Shown here: piece after piece, positions 1-5,477 of the stretch
How the letters are laid out: each line of letters starts with the position of its first letter
How positions within the stretch are numbered: position 1 is the first letter of the stretch
DNA from: Planctomycetales bacterium
Lineage (GTDB): Bacteria; Planctomycetota; Planctomycetia; Pirellulales; Thermoguttaceae
Length of the DNA stretch: 5,707 bases
Assembly: GCA_007127495.1 (NCBI GenBank)
Contig: SKZG01000274.1
Location: forward strand, 1 to 5,707
Direction of reading: 5' to 3'
Made by a program: the position numbers and the translations under genes
Notes under the pieces: model-generated
The model's database searches: none
Told to the model about the DNA's origin: nothing
Seen by the model: the letters and a program-made list of their open reading frames with translations, nothing else

Positions 1-1
1 A

Positions 2-102
2 CGGCTCTTCCGTTTCTGGGTGCAGGCCGCTCCAATGTAGTAGGCACACGCCGTTGTGCCGTCCCCAGGAGAAGCAGTCTGCACTTAGAAACGGAAGAGC
101 CG
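2..102 (+). repeat. Long imperfect inverted repeat (30-bp hairpin) upstream of hemL
   Basis: Bases 2-17 are the exact reverse complement of 87-102 (16 bp). Pairing continues inward to 31/73. Over 30 positions I count 26 Watson-Crick pairs, three G.T pairs (18/86, 19/85, 26/78) and one mismatch (28/76). The loop (32-72) holds a second, smaller hairpin. All three wobble positions are G.U in a + strand transcript and would be A.C mismatches in a minus-strand transcript, which weakly favours a structure used as + strand RNA. The right arm ends 37 bases before the first hemL ATG, so it could be a hemL leader, the 3' end of an upstream transcript, or a MITE-like element. No T tract follows the right arm, so it is not a classical intrinsic terminator on the + strand. 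The left flank lies outside the window, so a target duplication cannot be checked. Confidence 0.8.
37..60 (+). repeat. REP-like palindrome with 5' GTAG, nested in the larger hairpin
   Basis: Bases 43-48 (GGCACA) pair perfectly with 55-60 (TGTGCC) around a 6-base loop. The tetranucleotide GTAG at 37-40 lies two bases before the stem. A GTAG or GGAG foot just 5' of a short palindrome is the known signature of REP sequences recognised by RAYT (Y1) transposases. The similarity to dispersed planctomycete repeats is from memory and unverified. Only one copy is visible here, so its repetitive nature is inferred from form and from the RAYT remnants at the other end of the window. Confidence 0.45.
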
Positions 103-139
103 ACAAACCAATGGATTGATGGTTTGATCCGGCCCTGGT

Positions 140-1450
140 ATGCTGGCACGGATGATATGTGAACGAAGCGACGCAGCCTACCGCCATGCTAGCGCCGTCA
201 TGCCGGGTGGTGTGAATAGCCCCGCACGAGCGTTTGGAGGAGTTGGAGGGCATCCGATCTTCTTCGAACGAGGGGAAGGCCCCCACCTCTGGGATGTCGA
301 TGGAAACCGGTATCTCGACTATGTCGGCTCGTGGGGGCCGATGATCGTCGGCCATGCGCATCCGGACGTGCTCCAAGCCGTCGAGGCCGCACTGCGGCGG
401 GGAACGTCGTTCGGCGCGCCCACAATCGCGGAAACGGAACTGGCCGAATTGGTCATCGACGCGGTGCCCTCGGTCGAAATGGTGCGCCTAGTCAACTCGG
501 GCACTGAGGCCACCATGAGTGCCCTTCGCCTGGCGCGGGCCTACACCAACCGTCCCCTGGTGGTGAAATTCGCCGGGAATTATCACGGCCACGTCGACAG
601 CCTGCTTGTGGCCGCGGGCAGTTCCGCCGCAACGCTCGGCGCGCCCGACTCGCCGGGAGTGACCGAGGGCACCGCTCGCGATACCCTAGTGCTCCCGTAT
701 AACGACGTCGCAGCCGTGGAGCGGGCATTCGAGGAGCACGGGCGAGACATCGCGGCGGTCATCGTCGAGCCGGTGGCCGGCAACATGGGCTGCGTGCCGG
801 CCCGCCGCGAGTTTCTCGAAGCCTTGCGCCAACGGACGGCCCGGCATCACGCGCTTTTGATCTTTGATGAGGTGATGTCGGGATTCCGCGTGGCCTACGG
901 CGGGGCGCAGGCCCTGCTGGGCATCACGCCCGACCTGACCACCCTGGGCAAAATCCTTGGCGGCGGCCTGCCCGTGGGCGCTTACGGCGGCCGGGCCGAC
1001 GTGATGGCGCACATGCTGCCGGCCGGCAAGGTTTTTCAAGCGGGAACCTTGAGCGGGAATCCCCTTGCCACCGCGGCCGGAATCGCCACGCTCAAGCTGC
1101 TGCGCGACGGCGCCGTTTACGACCAACTCGAGCGTTTGTCCGGCCGCTTGGCCCTGGGGCTGGAAGACGCGGCCCGGACCGCCCGCGCCGCATGCACCGT
1201 CGGCCGGTGCGGCAGTATGATCACCCTGTTCTTCAGCCCACAGCCCGTTACCGATTGGACCACGGCCTCCCGGTGCGATACGGCACGGTTCGGCCGGTTC
1301 TTTTGGGAAATGCTCCATCGCGGCTTCTACCTGCCGTGCAGTCAATACGAGGCCATGTTTGTTTCGGCCGCCCACACGATGACCGACATCGACGCCACCG
1401 TAGCAGCCGCCGCGGAATCGCTGCGTGCGCTCTCCTCGCCGCCTGCGTAG
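140..1450 (+). CDS. hemL: Glutamate-1-semialdehyde 2,1-aminomutase
   Basis: This cytoplasmic, PLP-dependent class III aminotransferase-fold enzyme converts glutamate-1-semialdehyde to 5-aminolevulinate, the last step of the C5 route to heme and other tetrapyrroles. The 436-residue product has the usual family length. Visible signatures are PGGVNSPARAF (22-32), SWGPMIVGHAHP (64-75), NSGTEA (119-124) for cofactor phosphate binding, NYHGH (147-151), IFDEVMSGFR (241-250) with the PLP-ring Asp243, the Schiff-base lysine K271 in LGKILGGGLPVGAYGG, and GTLSGNP (302-308). The C-terminal AHT..DID segment is also typical. Two ATGs compete, at 140 and 152. The second gives 17 residues before PGGVNSP, closer to common family starts. 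Neither has a clear Shine-Dalgarno sequence. The gene is convergent with the minus-strand genes that follow. The long hairpin at 2-102 lies immediately upstream and may be in its leader. Confidence 0.97.
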   Translation: MLARMICERSDAAYRHASAVMPGGVNSPARAFGGVGGHPIFFERGEGPHLWDVDGNRYLDYVGSWGPMIVGHAHPDVLQAVEAALRRGTSFGAPTIAETELAELVIDAVPSVEMVRLVNSGTEATMSALRLARAYTNRPLVVKFAGNYHGHVDSLLVAAGSSAATLGAPDSPGVTEGTARDTLVLPYNDVAAVERAFEEHGRDIAAVIVEPVAGNMGCVPARREFLEALRQRTARHHALLIFDEVMSGFRVAYGGAQALLGITPDLTTLGKILGGGLPVGAYGGRADVMAHMLPAGKVFQAGTLSGNPLATAAGIATLKLLRDGAVYDQLERLSGRLALGLEDAARTARAACTVGRCGSMITLFFSPQPVTDWTTASRCDTARFGRFFWEMLHRGFYLPCSQYEAMFVSAAHTMTDIDATVAAAAESLRALSSPPA

Positions 1451-1465
1451 CACGGGCGTTCTGCT

Positions 1466-1650
1466 CTATTGCGACCGGACCCTCGAGTGATTGCGGCGCT
1501 GCAGGGCAAGGCCCACCAGAGCGACGGTCGGCAGAAGCGCAGACCCCGGGCTCCAGCACCCGACAGGAACCGGACCGAGCCGTCGCAAAAGGCGAAGTTC
1601 GCCCCGCCCGGAGGGCCGAAGTCCCCCTCGAAAAGGCGCATGTGTGCCAT
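1466..1650 (-). pseudogene. Degraded C-terminal fragment of a DUF1559 / H-X9-DG prepilin-like protein
   Basis: On the minus strand, 1620-1561 reads FGPPGGANFAFCDGSVRFLS. This matches the C-terminal signature of planctomycete DUF1559 proteins (prepilin-type leader, H-X9-DG motif, usually HPGGANF..CDGSVRF). The conserved His is replaced by Pro. No N-terminal leader or pilin-like region can be found: upstream in this frame lies only about ten codons from an ATG at 1650 and then sequence antisense to xth. After LS the frame has no proper stop and runs on antisense to hemL. In a shifted frame, 1543-1466 encodes a hydrophobic stretch (SALLPTVALVGLAL), then QRR and a TAG stop, resembling a PEP-CTERM tail. 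I infer a truncated and frameshifted relic. It is not an expressed gene as far as can be seen. It lies downstream of xth on the same strand. Confidence 0.6.
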
Positions 1651-1685
1651 TATGAAAACCGATTCTACCCGAAACGCCACGGCTG

Positions 1686-2474
1686 TCATGGCATAGACGG
1701 TCCGTCCCAATCGAACTGCGCGGTCACCGGCGCGTGGTCGGACGGCTTCGGCCCCTTGCGCTCCGCCCGCTCGATGGCGGCCGCCGCGCAGCGCGCGGCC
1801 AGCGGCCGGGTGGCGAAGAGGTAGTCGAGCCGCAGGCCGTCGTTCCTCGGGAACGCGAGGTTGCGGTAGTCCCACCAGGAATACAGCCCGCCCTCGGGGT
1901 GCTGCTCGCGGAAGACATCGACCAGGCCCCAGTCGAGGAGTGCCTCCAGCGCCGCACGGCTACTCGCATGGCAGAGCACCGACGGCTCCCACGCGACCGG
2001 ATCGGCGACGTCGCGGGCGTCGCGGGCGACGTTGAAGTCGCCGCAGAGCACCAGGGGCGTTTCGGGCGTGTAGTGCCGGTCGAGGAACGCCCGCAGCCGG
2101 CGCAGCCAGTCGAGCTTGAAGGCGTACTGCGGCGAGCCGACGACCTGCCCATTGGGCACGTACGCGCAGAGCACCTCGATGCCGCCCACTTCGGCCGCAA
2201 GGAATCGGGCGTGCGCGTCCTCGACGCCGTCGCCCATACCCCGGACCACGCCACGGGGTTCCACCCGGCTGAGAATGCCCACCCCGTTGTACGTGGGCTG
2301 GCCATACACGGCCGCATGATAGCCGGCCGCCCGAATCGCATCATGAGGAAACGCCGCCTCCCGCGACTTCAATTCCTGCAGGCATACGACGTCGGGCTCG
2401 GCGCTGCGAAGCCAGGCCACCAGCCGGTCGAGGCGGGCGCGGACCGAATTGACGTTCCAGGTGGCGATCTTCAT
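1686..2474 (-). CDS. xth: Exodeoxyribonuclease III (AP endonuclease, ExoIII family)
   Basis: This Mg2+-dependent nuclease of the endonuclease/exonuclease/phosphatase fold cleaves DNA 5' of abasic sites and removes 3' blocking groups in base-excision repair; ExoIII members also degrade duplex DNA 3'-5'. The 262-residue product is close to E. coli ExoIII in length. Catalytic motifs are all present: WNVNS with N7, LQELK with metal-binding E34, YNGVGILSR (62-70), AYVPNG with Y105, CGDFNVA with D146 and N148, LRLDYLF with D217, and the terminal SDHAP with D246-H247. The start at 2474 puts MKIATWN at the N-terminus, as in the family. The reading frame stays open further upstream but that extension does not look like the family. 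No good Shine-Dalgarno is seen. It lies 125 nt downstream of the kinase gene on the same strand, and that gap holds nothing I recognise. Confidence 0.96.
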   Translation of the reverse strand: MKIATWNVNSVRARLDRLVAWLRSAEPDVVCLQELKSREAAFPHDAIRAAGYHAAVYGQPTYNGVGILSRVEPRGVVRGMGDGVEDAHARFLAAEVGGIEVLCAYVPNGQVVGSPQYAFKLDWLRRLRAFLDRHYTPETPLVLCGDFNVARDARDVADPVAWEPSVLCHASSRAALEALLDWGLVDVFREQHPEGGLYSWWDYRNLAFPRNDGLRLDYLFATRPLAARCAAAAIERAERKGPKPSDHAPVTAQFDWDGPSMP

Positions 2475-2599
2475 AGCGGGAGTCAGGAGCCGTTCACGGG
2501 ACGCCCCCATTATCCCATAGGATGATGCCGGCGTCAATGCGGCGGGCTCTCGCGTTTCTAGGTGCTGGCGGCATCTTGCTGAGCGCGCCTTCGCCCGTT

Positions 2600-3511
2600 T
2601 CACAACGCTCGCTCGCTGAACGTGGCGATTTCCAGTCGGACGAGCTGCGCGACCAGTTCCTCGGCCGTTTGCGGACGCCGGAGCGGGTCTTTGGCCAGAA
2701 GCCGGCCAACCCATCGCGCTACGTCGTCGGGCACGTGGGGCGCCAATCGCTTCAGGTGGGGCGGTGGAACCTGCTGATGCTGCGAGATCAACTCGGGCAG
2801 CGTTTGCCCGGAGAATGGCAAACGCCCGGTCAACGCTTCGAACAGCACCACGCCCAGGCTGTACAAGTCGCTGCGAATATCGGCCCCGACGCGTGAACTG
2901 AGCACCTCGGGCGCTAGGTAGGCGTGCGTGCCCGCCACGACACGGTCCACCGCCGACGCCTCCTCGTGCCGGCGATGCGCGAAGCCGAGGTCGATTAGGG
3001 TCGCGTGCCCGTCAGGCGAAATCATAATGTTCGACGGTTTGACGTCGCCGTGCATCCAGCCGTGGGCGTCGAGGGCGGCCAGGCCCTCGGCCACTTGGCG
3101 CACCACCCAAAGCATCTCCGGCAGGTCGGGAGGTGCCGCGTCCCGCAGCCGGTCAGCCAAGGTCACGCCCTCCAGCCAAGGCATGACGAGGTATCGGGGC
3201 ACGTCGCGCACCCGAGCCGAAAGGACCGACACCAAGTGCGGATGCGACACCTTACGCCCCACCTGCGCCTCGCGCGCCAGCAGCGACACGACCTGCGGAT
3301 GGTGTTCCCACTCGGGGCGAAGCACTTTCAAGGCGTATGCGGCGGGCCGGGCGGGGCTGCCGCCCGCCGGGCGCGCGCGATAGACGCGCGTGAGTTCGCT
3401 CTCGGAAATCGGCGCCACCAACTCCCAGCTACCTAAGCGATGCGGAGGCTGCGCACAGTTCCCGGCGCGCAAGTCGGCACCGACCTGCACTTGGCAATCC
3501 ACTGATGTCAT
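2600..3511 (-). CDS. Hanks-type serine/threonine protein kinase, soluble, with a glycine-less P-loop
   Basis: The 303-residue product is essentially one kinase domain, with no transmembrane segment or sensor domain. Visible subdomains are ALKVL with the ATP-anchoring K62, the helix-C glutamate E81, the catalytic loop HGDVKPSN (154-161; D156, K158, N161), DLG in place of DFG (174-176), GT (194-195), APE (200-202), the subdomain IX Asp in SDLYSLG (D215), and R279 near the C-terminal end. HRD is replaced by HGD, as in some bacterial kinases. The oddity is the nucleotide-binding loop: PISESELTRVYRA (34-46) has Ser36, Ser38 and Thr41 where GxGxxG glycines are expected. All catalytic residues remain, so activity is plausible but nucleotide binding may differ. 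The substrate cannot be read from the sequence. The start at 3511 is the only plausible one before the domain, with no clear Shine-Dalgarno. It lies 168 nt downstream of rarA on the same strand. Confidence 0.93.
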   Translation of the reverse strand: MTSVDCQVQVGADLRAGNCAQPPHRLGSWELVAPISESELTRVYRARPAGGSPARPAAYALKVLRPEWEHHPQVVSLLAREAQVGRKVSHPHLVSVLSARVRDVPRYLVMPWLEGVTLADRLRDAAPPDLPEMLWVVRQVAEGLAALDAHGWMHGDVKPSNIMISPDGHATLIDLGFAHRRHEEASAVDRVVAGTHAYLAPEVLSSRVGADIRSDLYSLGVVLFEALTGRLPFSGQTLPELISQHQQVPPPHLKRLAPHVPDDVARWVGRLLAKDPLRRPQTAEELVAQLVRLEIATFSERAL

Positions 3512-3612
3512 GCGAAGAACTACGGGAATAGAAGAAACGCCGGATTGGGTCGAATGCGAGGACGGCCCCCGCTCGGAACACGCCGTCGGCGTGGCCCGCC
3601 CTCTCTATTGGC

Positions 3613-3680
3613 ATCGGTATTCCACCGGCCGGAGTTCACCCGGATTGGCGCCATCGGCATCTTGCCCGTGGAATACCCAT
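3613..3680 (-). repeat. Inverted repeat just after the rarA stop (possible transcript-end hairpin)
   Basis: Bases 3616-3625 (GGTATTCCAC) are the exact reverse complement of 3668-3677. Flanking pairs at 3613-3614/3679-3680 and 3627-3629/3664-3666 extend the stem with single mismatches. The outer end reaches the last base of the rarA stop codon. No T tract follows in the minus direction, so a rho-independent terminator is not demonstrated. It may be a 3'-end stabilising hairpin or a chance or decayed repeat. A small GC-rich hairpin (3579-3584/3588-3593) lies further downstream in the same gap, and nothing else is recognisable there. Confidence 0.4.
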
Positions 3681-4999
3681 CATGCCTCGTCGCCTTTCAG
3701 CCGGCTGCGAATTTCCTGGAGTCGGCGGGCCAGCTCTCGTTCGAACCCCCGGTCGGTAGGGCGGTAGTATTCCCGCTCGACGCCCAAGTACTCCTGCTCC
3801 GCCACCGCACCGGGGTGGTCGTGGGCATACTGGTAGCCCTCGCCGTGCTTCAGCCGCTTCGCGCCCGAGTAGTGCCGGTCGCGCAGATGGACGGGCACCG
3901 GCAGGACGCGGCCCTCGCGCAGGTCGGCCTTCGCCTCGGCAATGCCCACATACGAAGCGTTCGACTTCGGCGCACAGGCCAGGTAGGTGGCCGCCTGGGC
4001 CAGCGTGAGTTCGCACTCGGGCAGGCCGACCAGCTCGCAGGCATGCGCTGCCGCCACGGCTAGCGGGAGGGCGGCGGGGTCGGCATTGCCAATGTCCTCA
4101 CTGGCCAGGATCACCAGCCGCCGAGCCAGGAAGCGCACGTCTTCGCCGCCTTCCAACATGCGCGCAAGCCAGTACAGCGCGGCGTCGGGGTCGCTGCCGC
4201 GAATGCTCTTGATCAGCGCGCTGATGGTGTCGTAGTGCAGGTCGCCCGCCCGATCGTAGTCGATCGCCTTGCGCTGTACCGATTCGCGCGCCAGGGCGAG
4301 GTCGAACTCCACCGGCTGGGTTTCCGCGGAGAGCACGCCCACTTCCAGGGCGGAGAGCGCGCGGCGGGCGTCGCCGTCGCTCACTTCGGCCAGGAAATCG
4401 AGCGCGTCGTCGTGCAGCCGCACGTCGTACCGGCCCAGGCCGCGCTCCGCGTCACCTGCCGCGCGGCGCAGCAGGGTCCGGACGGCGTCGGCGGCAAGCG
4501 GCTGGAATTGGAACACGCGGCTGCGGCTGATCAGGGCCGAGTTGATCGTGAAGAACGGATTTTCCGTAGTCGCCCCCACGAGGATCACCACGCCCTCCTC
4601 GACGCCGGGCAGCAGCACGTCTTGCTGTGCCTTGTTGAACCGGTGCATCTCGTCGATGAACAAGAGCGTGCGCCGCCCGGAGGCCGCGAGCCGGTCCTCG
4701 GCCGCGGCCAGCACCTGCCGCAACTCCTTCACGCCGCTGGCCACGGCGCTGAGCTGCTGGAAATGGCTGCGGCTTTCCTCGGCCAGCAGGCGCGCGAGCG
4801 TCGTCTTTCCGGTTCCCGGCGGCCCGTAGAACAGCACCGATCCAAGCCGATCGGCCGCCAGCAGCCGGCGCAACAGCCTCCCCTCGCCCAGAAAGTGCTC
4901 TTGGCCCACGAACTCGGCCAGGGTGCGCGGCCTCATGCGCGCCGCCAGCGGCTGCGCCTGCCGGCGGTGGGCGTCCTCAGCGGAATCGAAGAGCGACAT
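3680..4999 (-). CDS. rarA: Replication-associated recombination protein A (AAA+ ATPase RarA/MgsA)
   Basis: RarA is a clamp-loader-related AAA+ ATPase (Mgs1/WRNIP1 family) that forms tetramers, acts at stalled replication forks and interacts with SSB. The 439-residue product has the standard single-chain length. In order it shows RMRPRTLAEFVGQ (21-33), Walker A GPPGTGKT (59-66), Walker B LLFIDEMHR (112-120; D116, E117), sensor 1 in GATTENP (142-148), candidate arginine fingers in ISRSR (157-161), and sensor 2 in GDARRAL (209-215). The family-specific C-terminal part follows: AIDYDRAGDLHYDTISALIKS starts at 245, then RGSDPDAALYWLARM (267-281), ASEDIGNADP (299-308), PKSNASY (344-350) and HLRDRHY (371-377). 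The start at 4999 is backed by a good ribosome binding site. It is the first of three co-oriented genes, followed by the kinase after 168 nt. Confidence 0.97.
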   Translation of the reverse strand: MSLFDSAEDAHRRQAQPLAARMRPRTLAEFVGQEHFLGEGRLLRRLLAADRLGSVLFYGPPGTGKTTLARLLAEESRSHFQQLSAVASGVKELRQVLAAAEDRLAASGRRTLLFIDEMHRFNKAQQDVLLPGVEEGVVILVGATTENPFFTINSALISRSRVFQFQPLAADAVRTLLRRAAGDAERGLGRYDVRLHDDALDFLAEVSDGDARRALSALEVGVLSAETQPVEFDLALARESVQRKAIDYDRAGDLHYDTISALIKSIRGSDPDAALYWLARMLEGGEDVRFLARRLVILASEDIGNADPAALPLAVAAAHACELVGLPECELTLAQAATYLACAPKSNASYVGIAEAKADLREGRVLPVPVHLRDRHYSGAKRLKHGEGYQYAHDHPGAVAEQEYLGVEREYYRPTDRGFERELARRLQEIRSRLKGDEA

Positions 5000-5004
5000 G
5001 CATT

Positions 5005-5012
5005 TCCTCTCG
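5005..5012 (-). promoter_or_regulatory. Shine-Dalgarno of rarA
   Basis: Read on the minus strand the sequence is GAGAGGAA, ending five bases before the ATG at 4999. This is a good match to the anti-Shine-Dalgarno consensus and fixes the rarA start. It stands out because hemL, xth and the kinase gene lack a comparable site. Confidence 0.7.
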
Positions 5013-5185
5013 CAGGTTCGCCGCCCAAAAGCGGCAATGCCATGGTCGCGGCGGCAACCGTTCGCAGACGACTGTCCCGATTCTCACGGCGGAGCGGGTA
5101 TCCCTTGTCAACAACGCTCTTTCGCCCCGCAAATGGGACTCCCCCCTCGACCGGCAACGGAACAGGTCCGATCGCCTCATTGACC

Positions 5186-5194
5186 TGCTATAGT
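5186..5194 (+). promoter_or_regulatory. Weak candidate extended -10 element in the rarA upstream region
   Basis: TGCTATAGT matches an extended -10 (TGn followed by a hexamer one base off TATAAT) and sits in one of the few AT-rich spots between 5013 and 5220. There is no matching -35 at usual spacing. It would point away from rarA toward the inverted-repeat element. The rest of 5013-5220 holds no gene or structure I can support, and no convincing minus-strand rarA promoter is visible. Confidence 0.15.
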
Positions 5195-5220
5195 AATGGA
5201 CGGAAGCGGAAAACGCCAGG

Positions 5221-5250
5221 GGATGTCGGGGTCAGGGATGTCGGGGTCAG
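5221..5250 (+). repeat. Tandem direct repeat, two exact 15-bp copies
   Basis: The unit GGATGTCGGGGTCAG occurs at 5221-5235 and again at 5236-5250 with no spacer. The second copy overlaps the outer part of the left inverted-repeat arm. A degraded reverse-complement copy (one inserted C, one substitution) occurs once at 5462-5477 on the other side. The left end of the element therefore looks duplicated, by slippage or by nested insertion at the end of an earlier copy. Confidence 0.85.
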
Positions 5251-5477
5251 GCTTGCACTTTACACGTTACGTCCGGTTGCGGTACTCTCGGCGTGGGCGG
5301 TGCGGATGCGAGACACCAAATGGTCGAGGTCGGACCGGATGTCGAGCTGGCCTTCCCGCACCTTCCGCCGGATGCTGCCGACCGCCGACGAACTGATGCC
5401 GCCGTAATGGAGCCCCACGGTCCGGGCACTTTCGCTCGTCACTAAAGTGTAAAGTGCAAGCCTGACCCCCGACTTCC
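5236..5477. mobile_element. Miniature REP/RAYT-derived element with long terminal inverted repeats
   Basis: Bases 5243-5265 are the exact reverse complement of 5447-5469 (23 bp). With one bulged base and a substitution the arms extend out to 5236 and 5477. The arm, reading GGGGTCAGGCTTGCACTTTA and onward, recalls from memory the GGGGTCAGG..TTGCA repeats that flank RAYT genes in many bacteria; I could not check this. The 181 bp between the arms encode on the minus strand what looks like the C-terminal end of a RAYT, with its stop codon inside the left arm. The simplest reading is an internally deleted, non-autonomous derivative that kept both ends and the gene's 3' part. No transposase core is present. 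Confidence 0.6.
5260..5442 (-). pseudogene. C-terminal remnant of a REP-associated transposase (DnaA-like HTH tail type)
   Basis: An open stretch of 60 codons on the minus strand begins at a GTG and ends at a TAA lying inside the left repeat arm (5262-5260). It reads through YGGISSSAVGSIRRKVREG and then LDHLVSRI. This resembles the DnaA-C-like helix-turn-helix tail found on some IS200-like RAYT transposases, where a G-G-x-S-x-x-A-V core is followed by basic residues. The Y1 (HUH) catalytic domain is absent. The frame stays open upstream through the right repeat arm to a TAG near 5530 without showing any such domain. It is most likely a truncated relic. An independent small DNA-binding protein is possible but there is no ribosome binding site to support it. 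Confidence 0.5.

Noticed and set aside
105..125. A 6-bp AAACCA/TGGTTT stem just before hemL
   Set aside because: It is short and AT-rich with a 9-base loop, has no ribosome binding site within it and no other support.
686..1453. A 255-codon minus-strand open frame opposite hemL
   Set aside because: It is fully antisense to an intact hemL, has no recognisable motif and has low-complexity G/R/A-rich content.
1588..1603. A minus-strand GGCGAAcTTCGCC palindrome followed by TTTT, resembling a small terminator downstream of xth
   Set aside because: It falls exactly on the codons for the DUF1559 motif (GANFAF), the T run has only four bases and the stable stem would be about four base pairs, so it is better explained by the relic's coding sequence.
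1734..2525. A 263-codon + strand open frame opposite xth
   Set aside because: It is antisense to an intact xth with all catalytic motifs, and shows no family signature.
2524..2575. A 7-bp inverted repeat (GATGCCG/CGGCATC) in the kinase-xth gap
   Set aside because: The stem is short with a 38-base loop and no T tract, so it is easily expected by chance.
2522..2896. A + strand frame whose first ~28 residues look like a signal peptide (MRRALAFLGAGGILLSA)
   Set aside because: Only the start lies in the intergenic gap. The rest is antisense to the kinase, has no domain and no Shine-Dalgarno, so the hydrophobic start is likely chance.
4235..5407. A 390-codon open frame on the + strand, opposite rarA
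   Set aside because: It is antisense to a clear rarA for most of its length, its composition is that of a GC-rich shadow frame (many H, R, Q, A runs), and it reads on through the inverted-repeat element.
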